A stretch of DNA of 64,000 nt from Lachnospiraceae bacterium XBB1006 (GCA_900115795.1 FOXT01000012.1:1-64000), one strand, 5' to 3'. Positions 26,808 through 36,198 are shown, numbered from the stretch's first letter. A program made the numbers and translations. Notes: generated from the sequence alone by a model not told the origin.

Positions 26808-27662
26808 CATATTCAACAATAACAATGCCACTAAAATCATTCCCAATCCCACCAACTGATACTTGGTCGGTCGTTCGCGAAATGCCAGTGCACTCACAAG
26901 CGTCACCACAATAATCGTTCCGGTAGAAAACACCGGGTAAGTGATGAACGCCGGAATGGTCGCCAAAGAACGCAATAGAAACATGGAACAAAAATAATTC
27001 GGAATTCCTACCGCAATACCCGCAGCAAGCTCTTTCCACTCGCCGAATGTTCCGACTTTTTTCTTTTCCATCAGGAGTAAAACCAGAGTCAGCACCGTTG
27101 CTGTACAAAAAACATACCAAATGTACAATTCATTTTGACTCGCATCCCCTACATGATCAAACACCTTGGCCATGCCATCTGCAAAGCCGCTGGCTAAGAG
27201 AACAATCCCAAGCCAAATAGGAGAAAACCGTTGTCCCGGCTCTTTCTTTCCGCTGATTACCCACATTGCAATCAGTACGACACCAAGCCCTACCATCTGC
27301 AAGGCCTTTGGATGCTCTCCAAAAAACACAATACTCATAATAAGCGGCACCAACAAGCCAAGTTTCGCAAATGCCGAGGTAAGAATTGCTCCGTTTTTCT
27401 CAATGCTGCGTTGCATCGTGACCAATCCACCCACAAACAAAATTCCTCCAATTACACCACAAATCGCAGTAGCCGTCTGGGGTTTTCCAATCATTGCCTT
27501 TGTTGGAATCATAAAGAATCCAAGCACAACACACGTCAAATAGTTTCCAAGCAGAATCGTATAACGATTTCCACTCTCCTTTTGGAACAAACGTAAAACG
27601 ATAGCAATGGCCGCACTACTAACCACCGCCAACAATAAATAAATACTCCCTGTTAGCTGCAT
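26805..27662 (-). CDS. EamA/DMT-family transporter
   Basis: 285 residues from the ATG at 27662 with AAAGGAAG 7 nt upstream. About ten membrane helices in two repeated halves, each with an acidic-residue-containing loop (FFGEHPKALQMVGLG in the first half, AFRERPTKYQLVGLG in the second), typical of the drug/metabolite transporter superfamily. The substrate is unknown. Confidence 0.82.
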   Translation of the reverse strand: MQLTGSIYLLLAVVSSAAIAIVLRLFQKESGNRYTILLGNYLTCVVLGFFMIPTKAMIGKPQTATAICGVIGGILFVGGLVTMQRSIEKNGAILTSAFAKLGLLVPLIMSIVFFGEHPKALQMVGLGVVLIAMWVISGKKEPGQRFSPIWLGIVLLASGFADGMAKVFDHVGDASQNELYIWYVFCTATVLTLVLLLMEKKKVGTFGEWKELAAGIAVGIPNYFCSMFLLRSLATIPAFITYPVFSTGTIIVVTLVSALAFRERPTKYQLVGLGMILVALLLLNM

Positions 27663-27681
27663 AATTTCTTCCTTTCTCACC

Positions 27682-27712
27682 AAAAAACTGGTCGCATCTC
27701 TACAACCAGTTT
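27682..27712 (-). terminator. terminator of the nitroreductase-family gene
   Basis: AAACTGGT/ACCAGTTT 8-bp stem with T6 on the minus strand, between the nitroreductase stop and the EamA gene. Confidence 0.75.
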
Positions 27713-27726
27713 CCGTAATATTTCAT

Positions 27727-28389
27727 TTAAAGAACCCTTCGGCCCGTCACCGCTTCAAAATGATATTTCACAATGCCCAAATCCACCTTAGACATAAATG
27801 CACCTCTGGACTTAATGGACACCTGCCCATCCTTATATTTCACATAAAACTGCTGCTGATTCACCGCAGTTGGCGCCATCATGGCTGCCACCATGCCATT
27901 CTTAAACCAGGTTGGCATCTGCGATGTTGGAAGGTTACATAACGCACTCACCGGTTTTGATTTATGCTTCACACCGTCATTGGCACCATATCCAATGGCA
28001 ATCACGCACACCAGCTTATCTGTTCTGCGGACATTGGCAATACATTTTCTTCGACTGTAAGTTCCACCAACCCAACAGGTCCGAAGTCCCATCTTCTGTG
28101 CTTCTAACACAATCTTCTCACCGTAATAACCGCACAGCTCTTTCAAATGTCGCTGTGAACGCTTTCCAATAAGCGCAATATAATTATTTGCATTCCGAAA
28201 CTGCCCATAATGGGACAAAATCGTCCGAAAGCATTCCGGCTCATCGCAAATCAATTGGATATGCAATCCACTTTCCATGTTACATTTCGCAATCACCTGC
28301 TGTAACTTAATGTATGTATCTTCATCAATCGGGCGATCTTCAAACTGCCGCACACTATGGCGTTCTTTTATAGCTTGTTTCATATCCAT
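27727..28389 (-). CDS. nitroreductase-family protein
   Basis: 220 residues from the ATG at 28389; AAAGGGG lies 8 nt upstream. The N-terminus IKERHSVRQFEDRPIDEDT is the FMN-binding signature of the family, and LEAQKMGLRTCWVGGTYSR and AMMAPTAVNQQQFYVKY are later landmarks. It is in the TM1586-like branch often found in Clostridia. The physiological substrate is unknown; such enzymes reduce nitro compounds or quinones with NAD(P)H. Confidence 0.85.
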   Translation of the reverse strand: MDMKQAIKERHSVRQFEDRPIDEDTYIKLQQVIAKCNMESGLHIQLICDEPECFRTILSHYGQFRNANNYIALIGKRSQRHLKELCGYYGEKIVLEAQKMGLRTCWVGGTYSRRKCIANVRRTDKLVCVIAIGYGANDGVKHKSKPVSALCNLPTSQMPTWFKNGMVAAMMAPTAVNQQQFYVKYKDGQVSIKSRGAFMSKVDLGIVKYHFEAVTGRRVL

Positions 28390-28490
28390 ATCAAGCACCC
28401 CTTTCCTAATGATATTCTACTATGGATATGTGAAAAAATAAAGTCAAGAATGCCTAAATCTTTCATATTCTTCTTTTATTCAAAAATGAT

Positions 28491-28522
28491 AAAATGGAGC
28501 CTGCCTAACGACAGACTCCATA
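28491..28522 (-). terminator. terminator of the second chemotaxis receptor gene
   Basis: Stem TGGAGTCTG/CAGGCTCCA (one G-U pair) followed by TTTTATC on the minus strand. Confidence 0.7.
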
Positions 28523-28532
28523 ACGAATCCTA

Positions 28533-30335
28533 CTATAATGAAAATTCCGCAACAAAATCCTGAAGTTCCTGGGCATTTCCTGCAAGTCGATCTGAGGCTT
28601 GGGCAACCTCAAAAGAAGAAGCCGTCTGCTCCTGCGACGCTGCGGAAACATTAGAGGTTTCATCTGCAACCGAAATACTCATCTGCTCAATATCATGAAT
28701 ATTTCGAGCAATCATTTCTGTTCCACCGGAAAGCTGTTCCACAATCGCACTCATGGTATTTGATTCTTCTGAAATGGAGTTCACCATATTCACAATGTTA
28801 TTAAAGGTTCCACCGGCCTCATTAACAAGCTCCGCTCCATTTACCACCTTATCTGCACCCTGGCGCATCGCCGTAACGGCTTCCTGAGAATTTTTCATAA
28901 TGCTGTCAATCAAGGCATTGATGTTCTGTGCTGCCTGATTGGACTCATCCGCAAGCTTGGAAATCTCTGTTGCAACCACCGCAAAGCCTTTTCCCATTTC
29001 ACCGGCTCTTGCAGCCTCAATCGATGCATTTAACGATAACAAATTCGTCTGACTTGCAATTTCGGCAACCGTAACCACAAACTGGTCAATACTCTTTAAC
29101 CGCTCTCCTAAATCTTCTACCACATTTGCTGTATTTTCAACAGATTCTCGAATGGTTGTCATCATTTGTGTCGCATTGGACATATCCGAAGCGCCATTGA
29201 TAGCCGCCTCATTGGTGGCACGAATCATATCCGCAGAGCGGTTGATTGCCTCTTTAAACTCATGCATATTGCTTACAAAACTATCCGTTTCACTACTTGC
29301 ACCGGTTACTGCATTGATCTGACCGGAACAGGATGTTGCCACATTGGTACAAGAAGTCGCCACCATTTCGCTAGCCTCGGCCGACTGGGTCGCCGAAGCG
29401 GAAAGCTGCTGAGACGCTGCCGCAACCGACGTTGTAGTATCTGCGATTTGCAGCATCAGGTTTCGGATGTTTTCATGCATCAAATCCAATGCCTCCGAAA
29501 TAGCACCAATTTCATTGTTGTGGTTCTTTAGTTTTCGAACTTTTTCCATTTCCTCATTTTCGGTAAAATCACGATTGGACATGCGAATCATCTGGTTGGC
29601 AGACATGCTAATCGGCTTTGTAATTCTACCGCCATAGTAAAATGCAATCACCGCACCAACAATAACCAATATAATTAAGATAATCACCGTCTGCATAATA
29701 TTTTTCATCAATGCAGCGTGTGCTGTATCTTTATACTGTTTTTCAATCGCATCCAAATCATCAATCCAAACACCGGTACCCATGACCCAATCAAATGGCT
29801 CATAATAGGCCGTATAGTTAATCTTTGGCAGTTCTTCCGTTTCATCCGGTTTTGCAAACATGAGCTTTGTGTAACCGCCACCCTCTTGCATACCGTTTTC
29901 AATCATCTGTTGGATAAACTTATTTCCGCTTGAGTCCGTCAAATCCCATCTGGACTGTCCCTCTGTGTCTCTGCCAAGAAGAACTACATTGATTCCTTTC
30001 GAAGTATCCACCCAAAAATAGCCATTTCCGTCGTTATACCGTAATTCACGAATAATATCAGCAGCTTCCTTTTTGGCCTCTACTAAGGAAATCTCTCCCT
30101 CTTTATAGCGAGCATTCATTTTTTCACAAATGCTCATAGCCTCTTCCGTTTCATAACGCAGCTGCGTCTTTACATCCGCCAGTAGGCGCTCCTTATAAGC
30201 CTCTGTCTGTTCCTTGTTGGTTGCTACCGTGTTAAAAATGGTAAATCCGGTAACTACAACCGCCGTTAAAAGTACCGATGCCAAAATAACTGCAATTAGT
30301 ACTGTCCTTAAACTTCCGCGTTTTTTACTAGCCAT
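28533..30335 (-). CDS. methyl-accepting chemotaxis protein with single Cache sensor
   Basis: 600 residues from the ATG at 30335; GGGAGGAG is 10 nt upstream. One N-terminal helix, an extracellular sCache-type domain with [19 protein letters not shown] and [17 protein letters not shown], a second helix near 200-220, HAMP, and the signalling tip [20 protein letters not shown]. Such Cache domains usually bind small organic acids or amines. A second receptor within 10 kb supports a motile, chemotactic host. Confidence 0.93.
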   Translation of the reverse strand: MASKKRGSLRTVLIAVILASVLLTAVVVTGFTIFNTVATNKEQTEAYKERLLADVKTQLRYETEEAMSICEKMNARYKEGEISLVEAKKEAADIIRELRYNDGNGYFWVDTSKGINVVLLGRDTEGQSRWDLTDSSGNKFIQQMIENGMQEGGGYTKLMFAKPDETEELPKINYTAYYEPFDWVMGTGVWIDDLDAIEKQYKDTAHAALMKNIMQTVIILIILVIVGAVIAFYYGGRITKPISMSANQMIRMSNRDFTENEEMEKVRKLKNHNNEIGAISEALDLMHENIRNLMLQIADTTTSVAAASQQLSASATQSAEASEMVATSCTNVATSCSGQINAVTGASSETDSFVSNMHEFKEAINRSADMIRATNEAAINGASDMSNATQMMTTIRESVENTANVVEDLGERLKSIDQFVVTVAEIASQTNLLSLNASIEAARAGEMGKGFAVVATEISKLADESNQAAQNINALIDSIMKNSQEAVTAMRQGADKVVNGAELVNEAGGTFNNIVNMVNSISEESNTMSAIVEQLSGGTEMIARNIHDIEQMSISVADETSNVSAASQEQTASSFEVAQASDRLAGNAQELQDFVAEFSL

Positions 30336-30633
30336 AGCAAAAGCTCCTCCCAATCTTATTAAGTGTCTCCGGATTAATGGAACTCACTATGTCCACTATA
30401 CCATATAATATCAGAGCATTCTCAATTTTCATGGTTAGTTCACTATCATTTCGTAAAACGTTGAAAATTAGTTAGTCATCTCTACTTCTTGCCTCTGGCT
30501 ATTCATAAACCGCTGCTTCTTATTTATTTCTAAAATTCTTTTTGCAGGTATGCTTTGTTTATGTTGCACAAATTTCAGCCAAATATTTTGTCACATTTGT
30601 CAACACTTTCTTATAGCAGTATGGTATTATACT

Positions 30634-30728
30634 ACTTGTAAACCCCCAATACATTATATAATTTTTGCTAACCCCATAGTAAAAATACCTTCTCCTTAAA
30701 GACAACCGATCGACAGGTTGTCTTTTTT
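30634..30728 (+). ncRNA. candidate small RNA, copy 1
   Basis: A segment of about 95 nt with no open frame, ending in a strong intrinsic terminator (AAAGACAACC/GGTTGTCTTT, 30698-30725, then T). A promoter-like TTGTCA..TATGGTATTAT lies just upstream (30596-30629). The same segment recurs at 31130-31227 with one 2-nt indel and one substitution. It is C/U-rich with CCCCC, ACCCCA and CTTCTCCTT, the last complementary to Shine-Dalgarno sequences, as in Firmicute regulatory RNAs such as RsaE/RoxS. No homology to a named RNA is claimed. Confidence 0.6.
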
Positions 30729-30735
30729 ATTTTTC

Positions 30736-30963
30736 TCATTTATCGCCAAATGGTGTTTTTTCCTGCAACGATTGAATTAAGGCTGCAAAATCCTCATAAT
30801 GCCAATCCGGAGTCGGTTTCTCACCCCCCGCCGCCTTAAAAAAGCACGTAGGGATCTCTCTCTCCTTCAGGTTCTTCGCAATGCAAGGTGTACATCCCTT
30901 ATCATGGTTTGCCGGATTAAATGGACATTTCAAATCCGTACATGTACAAAATGGTACGTTCAT
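30736..30963 (-). CDS. DUF6485 family small cysteine-rich protein
   Basis: 75 residues with CTCTDLKCPFNPANHDKGCT and PCIAKNLKEREIPTCFF: seven Cys in the first half arranged as in the short DUF6485 proteins of Clostridia. Probably binds a metal or Fe-S cluster, but this is inference. It sits alone between two candidate small-RNA genes transcribed in the opposite direction, and its 3' end faces the terminator of copy 1. Confidence 0.75.
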   Translation of the reverse strand: MNVPFCTCTDLKCPFNPANHDKGCTPCIAKNLKEREIPTCFFKAAGGEKPTPDWHYEDFAALIQSLQEKTPFGDK

Positions 30964-31129
30964 AAAATCTCTCCTTTCTCGTAATCGTGATATCAGGTGT
31001 ATTTCCTAGCTAACTCCGTATTATGTGATAGTACACCATAACAACCCATTCTGTGCAGGTTGCATAATTTTTGTGCTAAACTTTTGTATAATTTGTTCAC
31101 ACTTTCTCTCGTCACTATGCTATTATAAT

Positions 31130-31227
31130 ACTTGTAAACCCCCCCAATACATTATATAATTTTTGCTAACCCCATAGTAAAAATACCTTCTCCTAAAAGA
31201 CAACCGATCGACAGGTTGTCTTTTTTT
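31130..31227 (+). ncRNA. candidate small RNA, copy 2
   Basis: Near-identical to the segment at 30634-30728: seven C instead of five in the first C-tract, and CTCCTAAAAG instead of CTCCTTAAAG. The terminator stem (31196-31205 with 31214-31223) and T7 run are intact. The upstream region is also related (TTGTTCACACTTTCT, then TATGCTATTATAAT) but more diverged, so promoter and transcript are conserved while linker bases drift, the pattern of a functional tandem pair. Confidence 0.6.
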
Positions 31228-31272
31228 GCATAAAAGAATTCCCTTGGAAATCAGCCCCCAACAACTTAGAAG

Positions 31273-31761
31273 TTATCTTTCAATGACATAATACGTCAAA
31301 TCACGTTCTTCTCCAAGATACTCCAATTCTTTTTCAACAAAATGATCATACTTCATACCGCATTTTTCCATAACCCTTTTCGATGAATCGTTGCCCGTAA
31401 AATATGACGCATATACCTTTTTTAGGTTCAAATCAGAAAAACAATACTCTATAAAAGCAGCCACGGCTTCTGTCGCATATCCCTTGTTCCAATATGCAGA
31501 ACCAATTCCATAACCTATTTCACATGATTCTCCATTATTATCAAAATACAAAATTATTCCGATAAGCTTTCTTGTTCCCTTTATGCGTATAGCAAACAAG
31601 TTCTCCATTTCCAAATATGGCTTAAAATCAAACTCCTCAAGCGACTCTGCATAGTTACATATAAAGGTTTCCAAAACTTTTTTGTCATTTGAAATATTAA
31701 TAAAATAATCTTCCTTATCATTTGGAGTTACCCTATTTATTTCTAATCTTTCCGTTATCAC
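31273..31761 (-). CDS. GNAT-family N-acetyltransferase (RimJ/RimL type)
   Basis: 162 residues. Acetyl-CoA-dependent transferase fold; the pyrophosphate-binding region reads GSAYWNKGYATEAVAAFIEY and the C-terminal part NDSSKRVMEKCGMKY. Starts MITERLEINRVTPNDKED, as usual for ribosomal-protein-acetylase-like members. The acceptor is unknown. Its start overlaps the stop of the cupin remnant by 4 nt (ATGA), so it belongs to the same transcript. Confidence 0.85.
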   Translation of the reverse strand: MITERLEINRVTPNDKEDYFINISNDKKVLETFICNYAESLEEFDFKPYLEMENLFAIRIKGTRKLIGIILYFDNNGESCEIGYGIGSAYWNKGYATEAVAAFIEYCFSDLNLKKVYASYFTGNDSSKRVMEKCGMKYDHFVEKELEYLGEERDLTYYVIER

Positions 31762-32135
31762 ATCCGCACCTCCAGCTTCGCATACTCTTCATTTGACACA
31801 GGCTCAAGCCACTCATTGCTCGCATTGTCTCCCGGTACTTCTATTGCCAAATGTGCAAACCATGAATCAGGCGCAGCACCATGCCAGTGCTTTACTTCAG
31901 CAGGAATATTTATCACTTTACCCGATGTCATTTCAACGGCTTCCTTTCCCCATTCCTGATAAAATCCTCTCCCGCCAATGCAAATTAACATCTGACCTCC
32001 GCCGCTTTTTGCATGATGAATATGCCAATTATTACGGCATCCCGGTTCAAATGTCACATTAAAAAGTGGAATCATAAAACGTAATAAACCATCCTCCGTT
32101 TTGGATTTCCTATTACTCTCGACAAAGCAAGGCAA
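31758..32135 (-). pseudogene. cupin-domain protein, N-terminally truncated
   Basis: The downstream part, PLFNVTFEPGCRNNWHIHHA onward, is a clear cupin with the metal-binding histidines of NNWHIHHAK and HWHGAAPDSWF. Related proteins normally have another 25-35 residues matching the family before PLFNVTF; here the upstream codons (CFVESNRKSKTEDG) look unrelated, and no ribosome site serves the internal ATG at 32075. It is probably a broken gene from the carboxymuconolactone/cupin group that often travels with LysR and aldo-keto reductase genes, whose remnants lie just to the right. Confidence 0.65.
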
Positions 32136-32328
32136 TGATTCCGCAAATTATTAAGATTGGGAACGCAATGTAAAGCAATCCTCCAAGAACAAGCCCCACC
32201 AAAACCAGTGGCAAAAAAATGATAAACAATAAAATCTTAGCAATTCCCCACGTTGCCTTGAACGCTAGGATAGCTAATTTGCCAACGAACCCTAATAACA
32301 AGCATATAAAGAATAAAGTCAAGAACAC
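32113..32328 (-). CDS. small hydrophobic membrane protein
   Basis: 71 residues if started at the GTG at 32328, which follows AAAAGGGGG; an ATG 30 nt upstream would swallow that ribosome site. Nearly the whole chain is hydrophobic, with two or three helices (FLTLFFICLLLGFVGK, ILLFIIFLPLVLVGLVLGGL, ILIICGIIALL). Family not recognised. Its stop lies inside the cupin remnant frame. Confidence 0.55.
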   Translation of the reverse strand: MFLTLFFICLLLGFVGKLAILAFKATWGIAKILLFIIFLPLVLVGLVLGGLLYIAFPILIICGIIALLCRE

Positions 32329-32444
32329 GTTAAAGCCCCCTTTTCTTATATATAGCATGACTAATTTAAATATATCCTAACATGAATAGCACTTGTTTTC
32401 AACGAAAATTCCGTCTTCCTTTGGATATCGTGCTTTATGTCGAA

Positions 32445-32493
32445 TAAAAAGCTGACCCTCCAAGAGATTATCCTCTCTACGAAGGTCAGCTTT
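32445..32493 (-). terminator. intrinsic terminator left from the aldo-keto reductase region
   Basis: AAAGCTGACC/GGTCAGCTTT stem (32448-32457 with 32484-32493) with an inner hairpin; on the minus strand it is followed by TTTTTATT. Confidence 0.65.
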
Positions 32494-32575
32494 ACATAAC
32501 CCGCCAACACTACTGCGACAAAAACATCTACCTTGTCGTTCTCCGGCATATTGGCAATTTATCCAGCACAAGTTT

Positions 32576-32611
32576 GCCGTGGACTTTGTCTACAGTCTAT
32601 AGTGACAGCAG
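32576..32611. repeat. dispersed short repeat, copy 1
   Basis: GCCGTGGACTTTGTCTACA then GTCT and TGACAGCAG. The same block, with one 4-nt gap and two substitutions, is at 40624-40655, where it abuts a perfect CCGCGGC/GCCGCGG hairpin. Here it marks the point where aldo-keto reductase similarity ends. Confidence 0.5.
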
Positions 32612-32795
32612 ATTTCTTACCAAGCTCTGCAAATACCGGCTCGTTGATAAGAGACTTATCACCATGTCCAAGTGGATACCAGCTCATAAGCCTAATATCA
32701 TATTTATCCAAAGTCTTGCGAAGCTCTGTTTGTGTAAAATATGGATGTGCTTCTACCTGAATAAACTGAGGAACAATTTCCGGCAGGCTGATGGA
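32612..32795 (-). pseudogene. aldo-keto reductase, internal fragment
   Basis: Minus-strand translation gives about 60 residues including FIQVEAHPYFTQTELRKTL and RLMSWYPLGHGDKSLINEPV, unmistakably the middle of an aldo/keto reductase beta-barrel. The N-terminal half with the catalytic Asp, Tyr, Lys and His, and the C-terminal NADPH site are absent. Similarity ends at the dispersed repeat on one side and near the LysR junction on the other. Confidence 0.8.
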
Positions 32796-32831
32796 TATAT
32801 AATAAATCTACATAATCTACACCCAGACGTT

Positions 32832-33683
32832 CCAAGTTTTAAGAGCTTCTCCAGAGGTGCTGAGAATATGTTTGTAAGCCAGCCTACATTTTCCTATCAG
32901 ATAAAACTTCTTGAAGAGGAAGTTGGATTTGAGATTTTTGTTAGAAATGGAAAAGGGGCTACTCTTACTCCTGCCGGAGAACAGTTTGTAACCTACCTTT
33001 CAAATATGCGTGAAGAACTGAAAAGAGCCATTGAACAAGGTCAAAACTTTAGCGCGAAATACAAAGAAAATATAACCATTGGTATGATGGTTCGCCAGAC
33101 CATCTATTTTTTACCTGAAGCGATTAGGGAATTTGAAAAAGAGGCACCAGGCACTCAGATTACACCACGATTCCAGTACGATAACAGCATGGATAGTTTT
33201 CTAAAGAATGAATCCGATGTTGTCTTCGCGCTGGAAGAACAGACAAAACAGCTTGCTGGCACCACTGTCCACAAGTTGTTTCAAAGTCATATTTATTTAA
33301 TTTGTGACAAGAACGATCCTCTTGCTGCCAAAAATTTCATTACTGATGAAGACATTTACGGTCGCACGCTTATGGTCGGTGGAGGCTCACCGGCACTTCT
33401 TCGTAGTGTGCAGCAAAAGCTCATCTCATCAGGAAAGATTCAGTATTTTAACAGTTCGGATCATGACACCACGCTTACTAACATCGCTTCCGGTAAAGGC
33501 ATCTGCCTGGCTCCCGGTTTTCTTAATGACCACAGCGGACAGTTTGCATGGATTCCCTATGACTGCGGAGATACCTTCTCTTGTGTCTTGTGTACGCATA
33601 AAGCAGATCAGCGTGAAAACCTTAATGCTTTTATTAAAATATTGCAGAAGCTATACAACGAAGCCGTTGCGTTTCCTCTGTAA
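32832..33683 (+). pseudogene. LysR-family regulator missing the start of its HTH domain
   Basis: The frame from about 32832 reads SFSRGAENMFVSQPTFSYQI then KLLEEEVGFEIFVRNGKGAT, the second half of a LysR helix-turn-helix, followed by a complete effector-binding domain to the stop at 33683. The first 15-20 residues (the MxLxQLxYFxxV helix) are missing and replaced by antisense aldo-keto reductase sequence. An internal ATG at 32868 exists but would leave half an HTH, so DNA binding should be lost. Confidence 0.75.
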
Positions 33684-33736
33684 ACTATTGCAGTATTCCA
33701 GTTTTTCTTGGACTGTTCTACAAACCGGAAGTTGTG

Positions 33737-33880
33737 TCACAGGATACCCTCATATTCCATCGAACGCGCCTTACAACTTCCGTCTATTTTCTCGAATTCT
33801 CCGTATCCTGCAAAATGAAGACCGCATTTCTCCATCACGTGTCCAGACGCGAGATTTGGTTCCACGTGACTTGAACAAAA
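33737..33880 (-). pseudogene. acetyltransferase (GNAT) C-terminal remnant
   Basis: Minus-strand codons read HVEPNLASGHVMEKCGLHF then AGYGEFEKIDG and end SMEYEGIL before a stop at 33737-33739. N-x-x-S-x-x-V-M-E-K-C-G-L is the GNAT C-terminal motif. The rest of the gene is gone. It is too short to function. Confidence 0.65.
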
Positions 33881-33908
33881 TTATCATAAACAGCACCGGT
33901 GATTTTCT

Positions 33909-34796
33909 TTAAAATAAATCTAAAGAACTGTCCAGATAAATTTCTTCTCTTACTTTTAGCTGAAACTCCGGCTTCGTCATATAGTAAAGCAAAAATTCTA
34001 ACACCAACGCACTCCCCAAGCTGCGTCCCTCTATTTTAAAATGAGAAAAACCACTCGGCGCATACGTCTTCTGAATATCCTCTATGCCAATAAACCCGGG
34101 ATTCTTCATGACATCCGAAAAGCGATACCCTCTTTGTGAAGTTGGTGAAACGCAGACATGTTCTTCACACGGCTCTCCCAAATTCATACGACTAACGGTC
34201 TCATAACAGCGCTTTCGATCATAACAGTCAAACCAACAACACTCGTTACACAAAAATTCAACCTTTTGCTTCTGTGCATCGGTCAGTCCGTTTAATTTTT
34301 CTATTTCTTTGTTCAGCCGAAAATCCGGCACTACAAAACGAAATTCTTCCCGATTAAGCTCTTCTTCTAATTGCGAAAACCTTGTCAGCACCTTCGTTGT
34401 AGAGGACACATAATAAAACTTCGGATATCGCTGTAGCAAATAAGATAGCAGTAACTCTGAATGCACGATTATCCCATTGTTACCGGTATGTTCAAACAAT
34501 TTGCATAATTTGTTGCAATGCTTGTCTAACAAATGCTTTTCTTCCAATAGTGAATTACTAAAGGTAAGACGTGCACTAATCCCATACTCTTTCATCAGTT
34601 CCACCACTTTTTCCGGCGATTCTTCCCCATATCCGGCACGACCACCACCCCAGATACAATCCCTCGGTGCCCCGTATACAGAACCAATTTCACACCAATC
34701 ATAGAAATATTCCCGGTGCCTATGAAATAGTTCCAAAAACACCCTATACAATTCATAAAATTCAAACAAACCCGGAAGGTGATAGTATATTTTCAT
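33909..34796 (-). CDS. uncharacterised protein with a cysteine cluster, possibly U32 peptidase-like
   Basis: 295 residues. The first two thirds resemble a TIM-barrel protein of the U32 peptidase / collagenase-like group: ISARLTFSNSLLEEKHLLDK, NGIIVHSELLLSYLLQRYP and FRFVVPDFRLNKEIEKL. A Cys cluster (FLCNECCWFDCYDRKRCYE, then HVCVSP) could hold an Fe-S centre, as in U32 proteins. The C-terminus FSHFKIEGRSLGSALVLEF fits that family (FKIEGR). I did not find a recognised catalytic set. It stands alone with no partner genes. Confidence 0.45.
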   Translation of the reverse strand: MKIYYHLPGLFEFYELYRVFLELFHRHREYFYDWCEIGSVYGAPRDCIWGGGRAGYGEESPEKVVELMKEYGISARLTFSNSLLEEKHLLDKHCNKLCKLFEHTGNNGIIVHSELLLSYLLQRYPKFYYVSSTTKVLTRFSQLEEELNREEFRFVVPDFRLNKEIEKLNGLTDAQKQKVEFLCNECCWFDCYDRKRCYETVSRMNLGEPCEEHVCVSPTSQRGYRFSDVMKNPGFIGIEDIQKTYAPSGFSHFKIEGRSLGSALVLEFLLYYMTKPEFQLKVREEIYLDSSLDLF

Positions 34797-35049
34797 TCGT
34801 TCACTTCTTTCTTTTTATTCCATCTTATCATACTCCCATTCAATAAACAAAGACAGGGGCTCACAGGAACTATCCGGTGCGAGACCCTGTTTTTTAAGCA
34901 ACTTAGCGCATAAAATTATTGATTTACACCCGGAACCGGTCATACCGATGATAGCAATCCAGGCAAACCTTTTTTCCATCGCGGATTCGAATCCAATTGG
35001 TTCCGGTATCTTCACCGCATTTCCGTTTTACTTTAAATTAGTTTTAACA
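34797..35049. other. intergenic region with one imperfect hairpin
   Basis: An imperfect 10-bp stem, ACAGGGGCTC against GAGACCCTGT (about 34850-34892), is followed by six T on the plus strand and a T-rich stretch on the minus strand. It could end transcription from either side. A 66-codon minus frame here has no ribosome site and is not called. Confidence 0.35.
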
Positions 35050-36198
35050 TCACACAGTGAACCGATATTTTCCCTTTCCTGCCCCGGTTATTTTCTCAGT
35101 TAATCCCAAGGAATACATCTTTCCAAGCAGTGTAGAGGCAGGCCTTTCCGTTATTCCAAGTACCTCTATCACATCACTTCTTCCGAATATCTTTTCCATC
35201 CCAAAAGCTTCATACAACTTTGTAATATTGCTCTTCGTCTTAGATGAGATTTCTTTGGTATCCAACAGATTCAAAATGCTGTTTTTTTTCGGAATGTGCT
35301 GTCCAATGTGCTGTTCAATGTGTTGTTTTGACGTTGAATGTGTTGTTTCTTCCCATCTTATATGCAAGTACCTGTTTTTAAGCTCGTTATGCTCTCCCAT
35401 AAGGAGATTCCTAAGAAATGCCTCCAAAAAAGACATATCCTCATAAACGCCATTTTTTACATCCCTATAATTTGCCCTTACAAGCGAATTTCTAAAATAC
35501 CAGGCATTCTTAGCAAATACATCATTTGCCACATCAAAGCCCATTGATCTTAAGTATTTTATGAAAAAAACGGCTGTCGTCCTCGTATTTCCTTCGCAAA
35601 AGATATGAATCTGCCAAAGTTGCGAAACAAAGCGAGCTAAATGCTTTATGATCTCGCTCATAGTCAGATCTACATAGGAAAACTCCTGCTCAGTTTTAAA
35701 GTCATACTCTAAGGTCTCACGAAGCTCCAATGCTCCTCCATACATTACTGATGCACCATCCAACACCCATTCATCTTTACGGATGTTATAGTCTCTTATC
35801 TTCCCCGCATGTGAATAAACTCCTGTAAAAAGCCTGCGATGGATGGAAATATACTGTGCCGGCGAAAATACAAAGGAACTGTCAGACAAAATCTCTGCAA
35901 TATGCACTGCCACCTTATCAGCCTCTTCTGTGCCTTCCGGAACATGATTAGCTGCTTCTCTGTAATAGCTGTCAATCCTCTTTTTTACCTCATCAATACT
36001 GATGTAACCATCAATATTTTCTTTTGCAGTATCCAAAAGATATTCAGATGGTTGTAGTCTATCTACATCCTGCAAACCCACAGCAGTCTGCCACGCATAA
36101 GCCTTATCCGCTTTATCCGGTTCCCCTAATCTGATATATTCCTCAAAAGGGTCTTCATTAATCTCATTAATTTCCCCTGTTTTCTTGCTATCTTTCAT
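35050..36198 (-). CDS. Fic/DOC-family protein with C-terminal winged-helix region
   Basis: 382 residues. Fic enzymes transfer AMP or other phosphate-containing groups to target proteins. The active-site loop is HIFCEGNTRT (residues 198-207), which keeps the catalytic His, the Glu, Asn and first Arg but has Thr for the usual Gly; this HxFxEGNTR variant is common in clostridial Fic proteins. The C-terminal part (about 300-382) looks like a wHTH domain ending in LLGKMYSLGLTEKITGAGKG. It may be part of a toxin-antitoxin or regulatory function. No obvious partner is adjacent. Confidence 0.85.
   Translation of the reverse strand: MKDSKKTGEINEINEDPFEEYIRLGEPDKADKAYAWQTAVGLQDVDRLQPSEYLLDTAKENIDGYISIDEVKKRIDSYYREAANHVPEGTEEADKVAVHIAEILSDSSFVFSPAQYISIHRRLFTGVYSHAGKIRDYNIRKDEWVLDGASVMYGGALELRETLEYDFKTEQEFSYVDLTMSEIIKHLARFVSQLWQIHIFCEGNTRTTAVFFIKYLRSMGFDVANDVFAKNAWYFRNSLVRANYRDVKNGVYEDMSFLEAFLRNLLMGEHNELKNRYLHIRWEETTHSTSKQHIEQHIGQHIPKKNSILNLLDTKEISSKTKSNITKLYEAFGMEKIFGRSDVIEVLGITERPASTLLGKMYSLGLTEKITGAGKGKYRFTV

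Noticed and set aside
32574-32831. Upstream in-frame extension of the LysR fragment
   Set aside because: These codons are the antisense of the aldo-keto reductase remnant, so the long frame is a fusion by chance.
34815-35015. 66-codon minus-strand frame
   Set aside because: No ribosome site, covers the hairpin region and has no recognisable domain; treated as chance.
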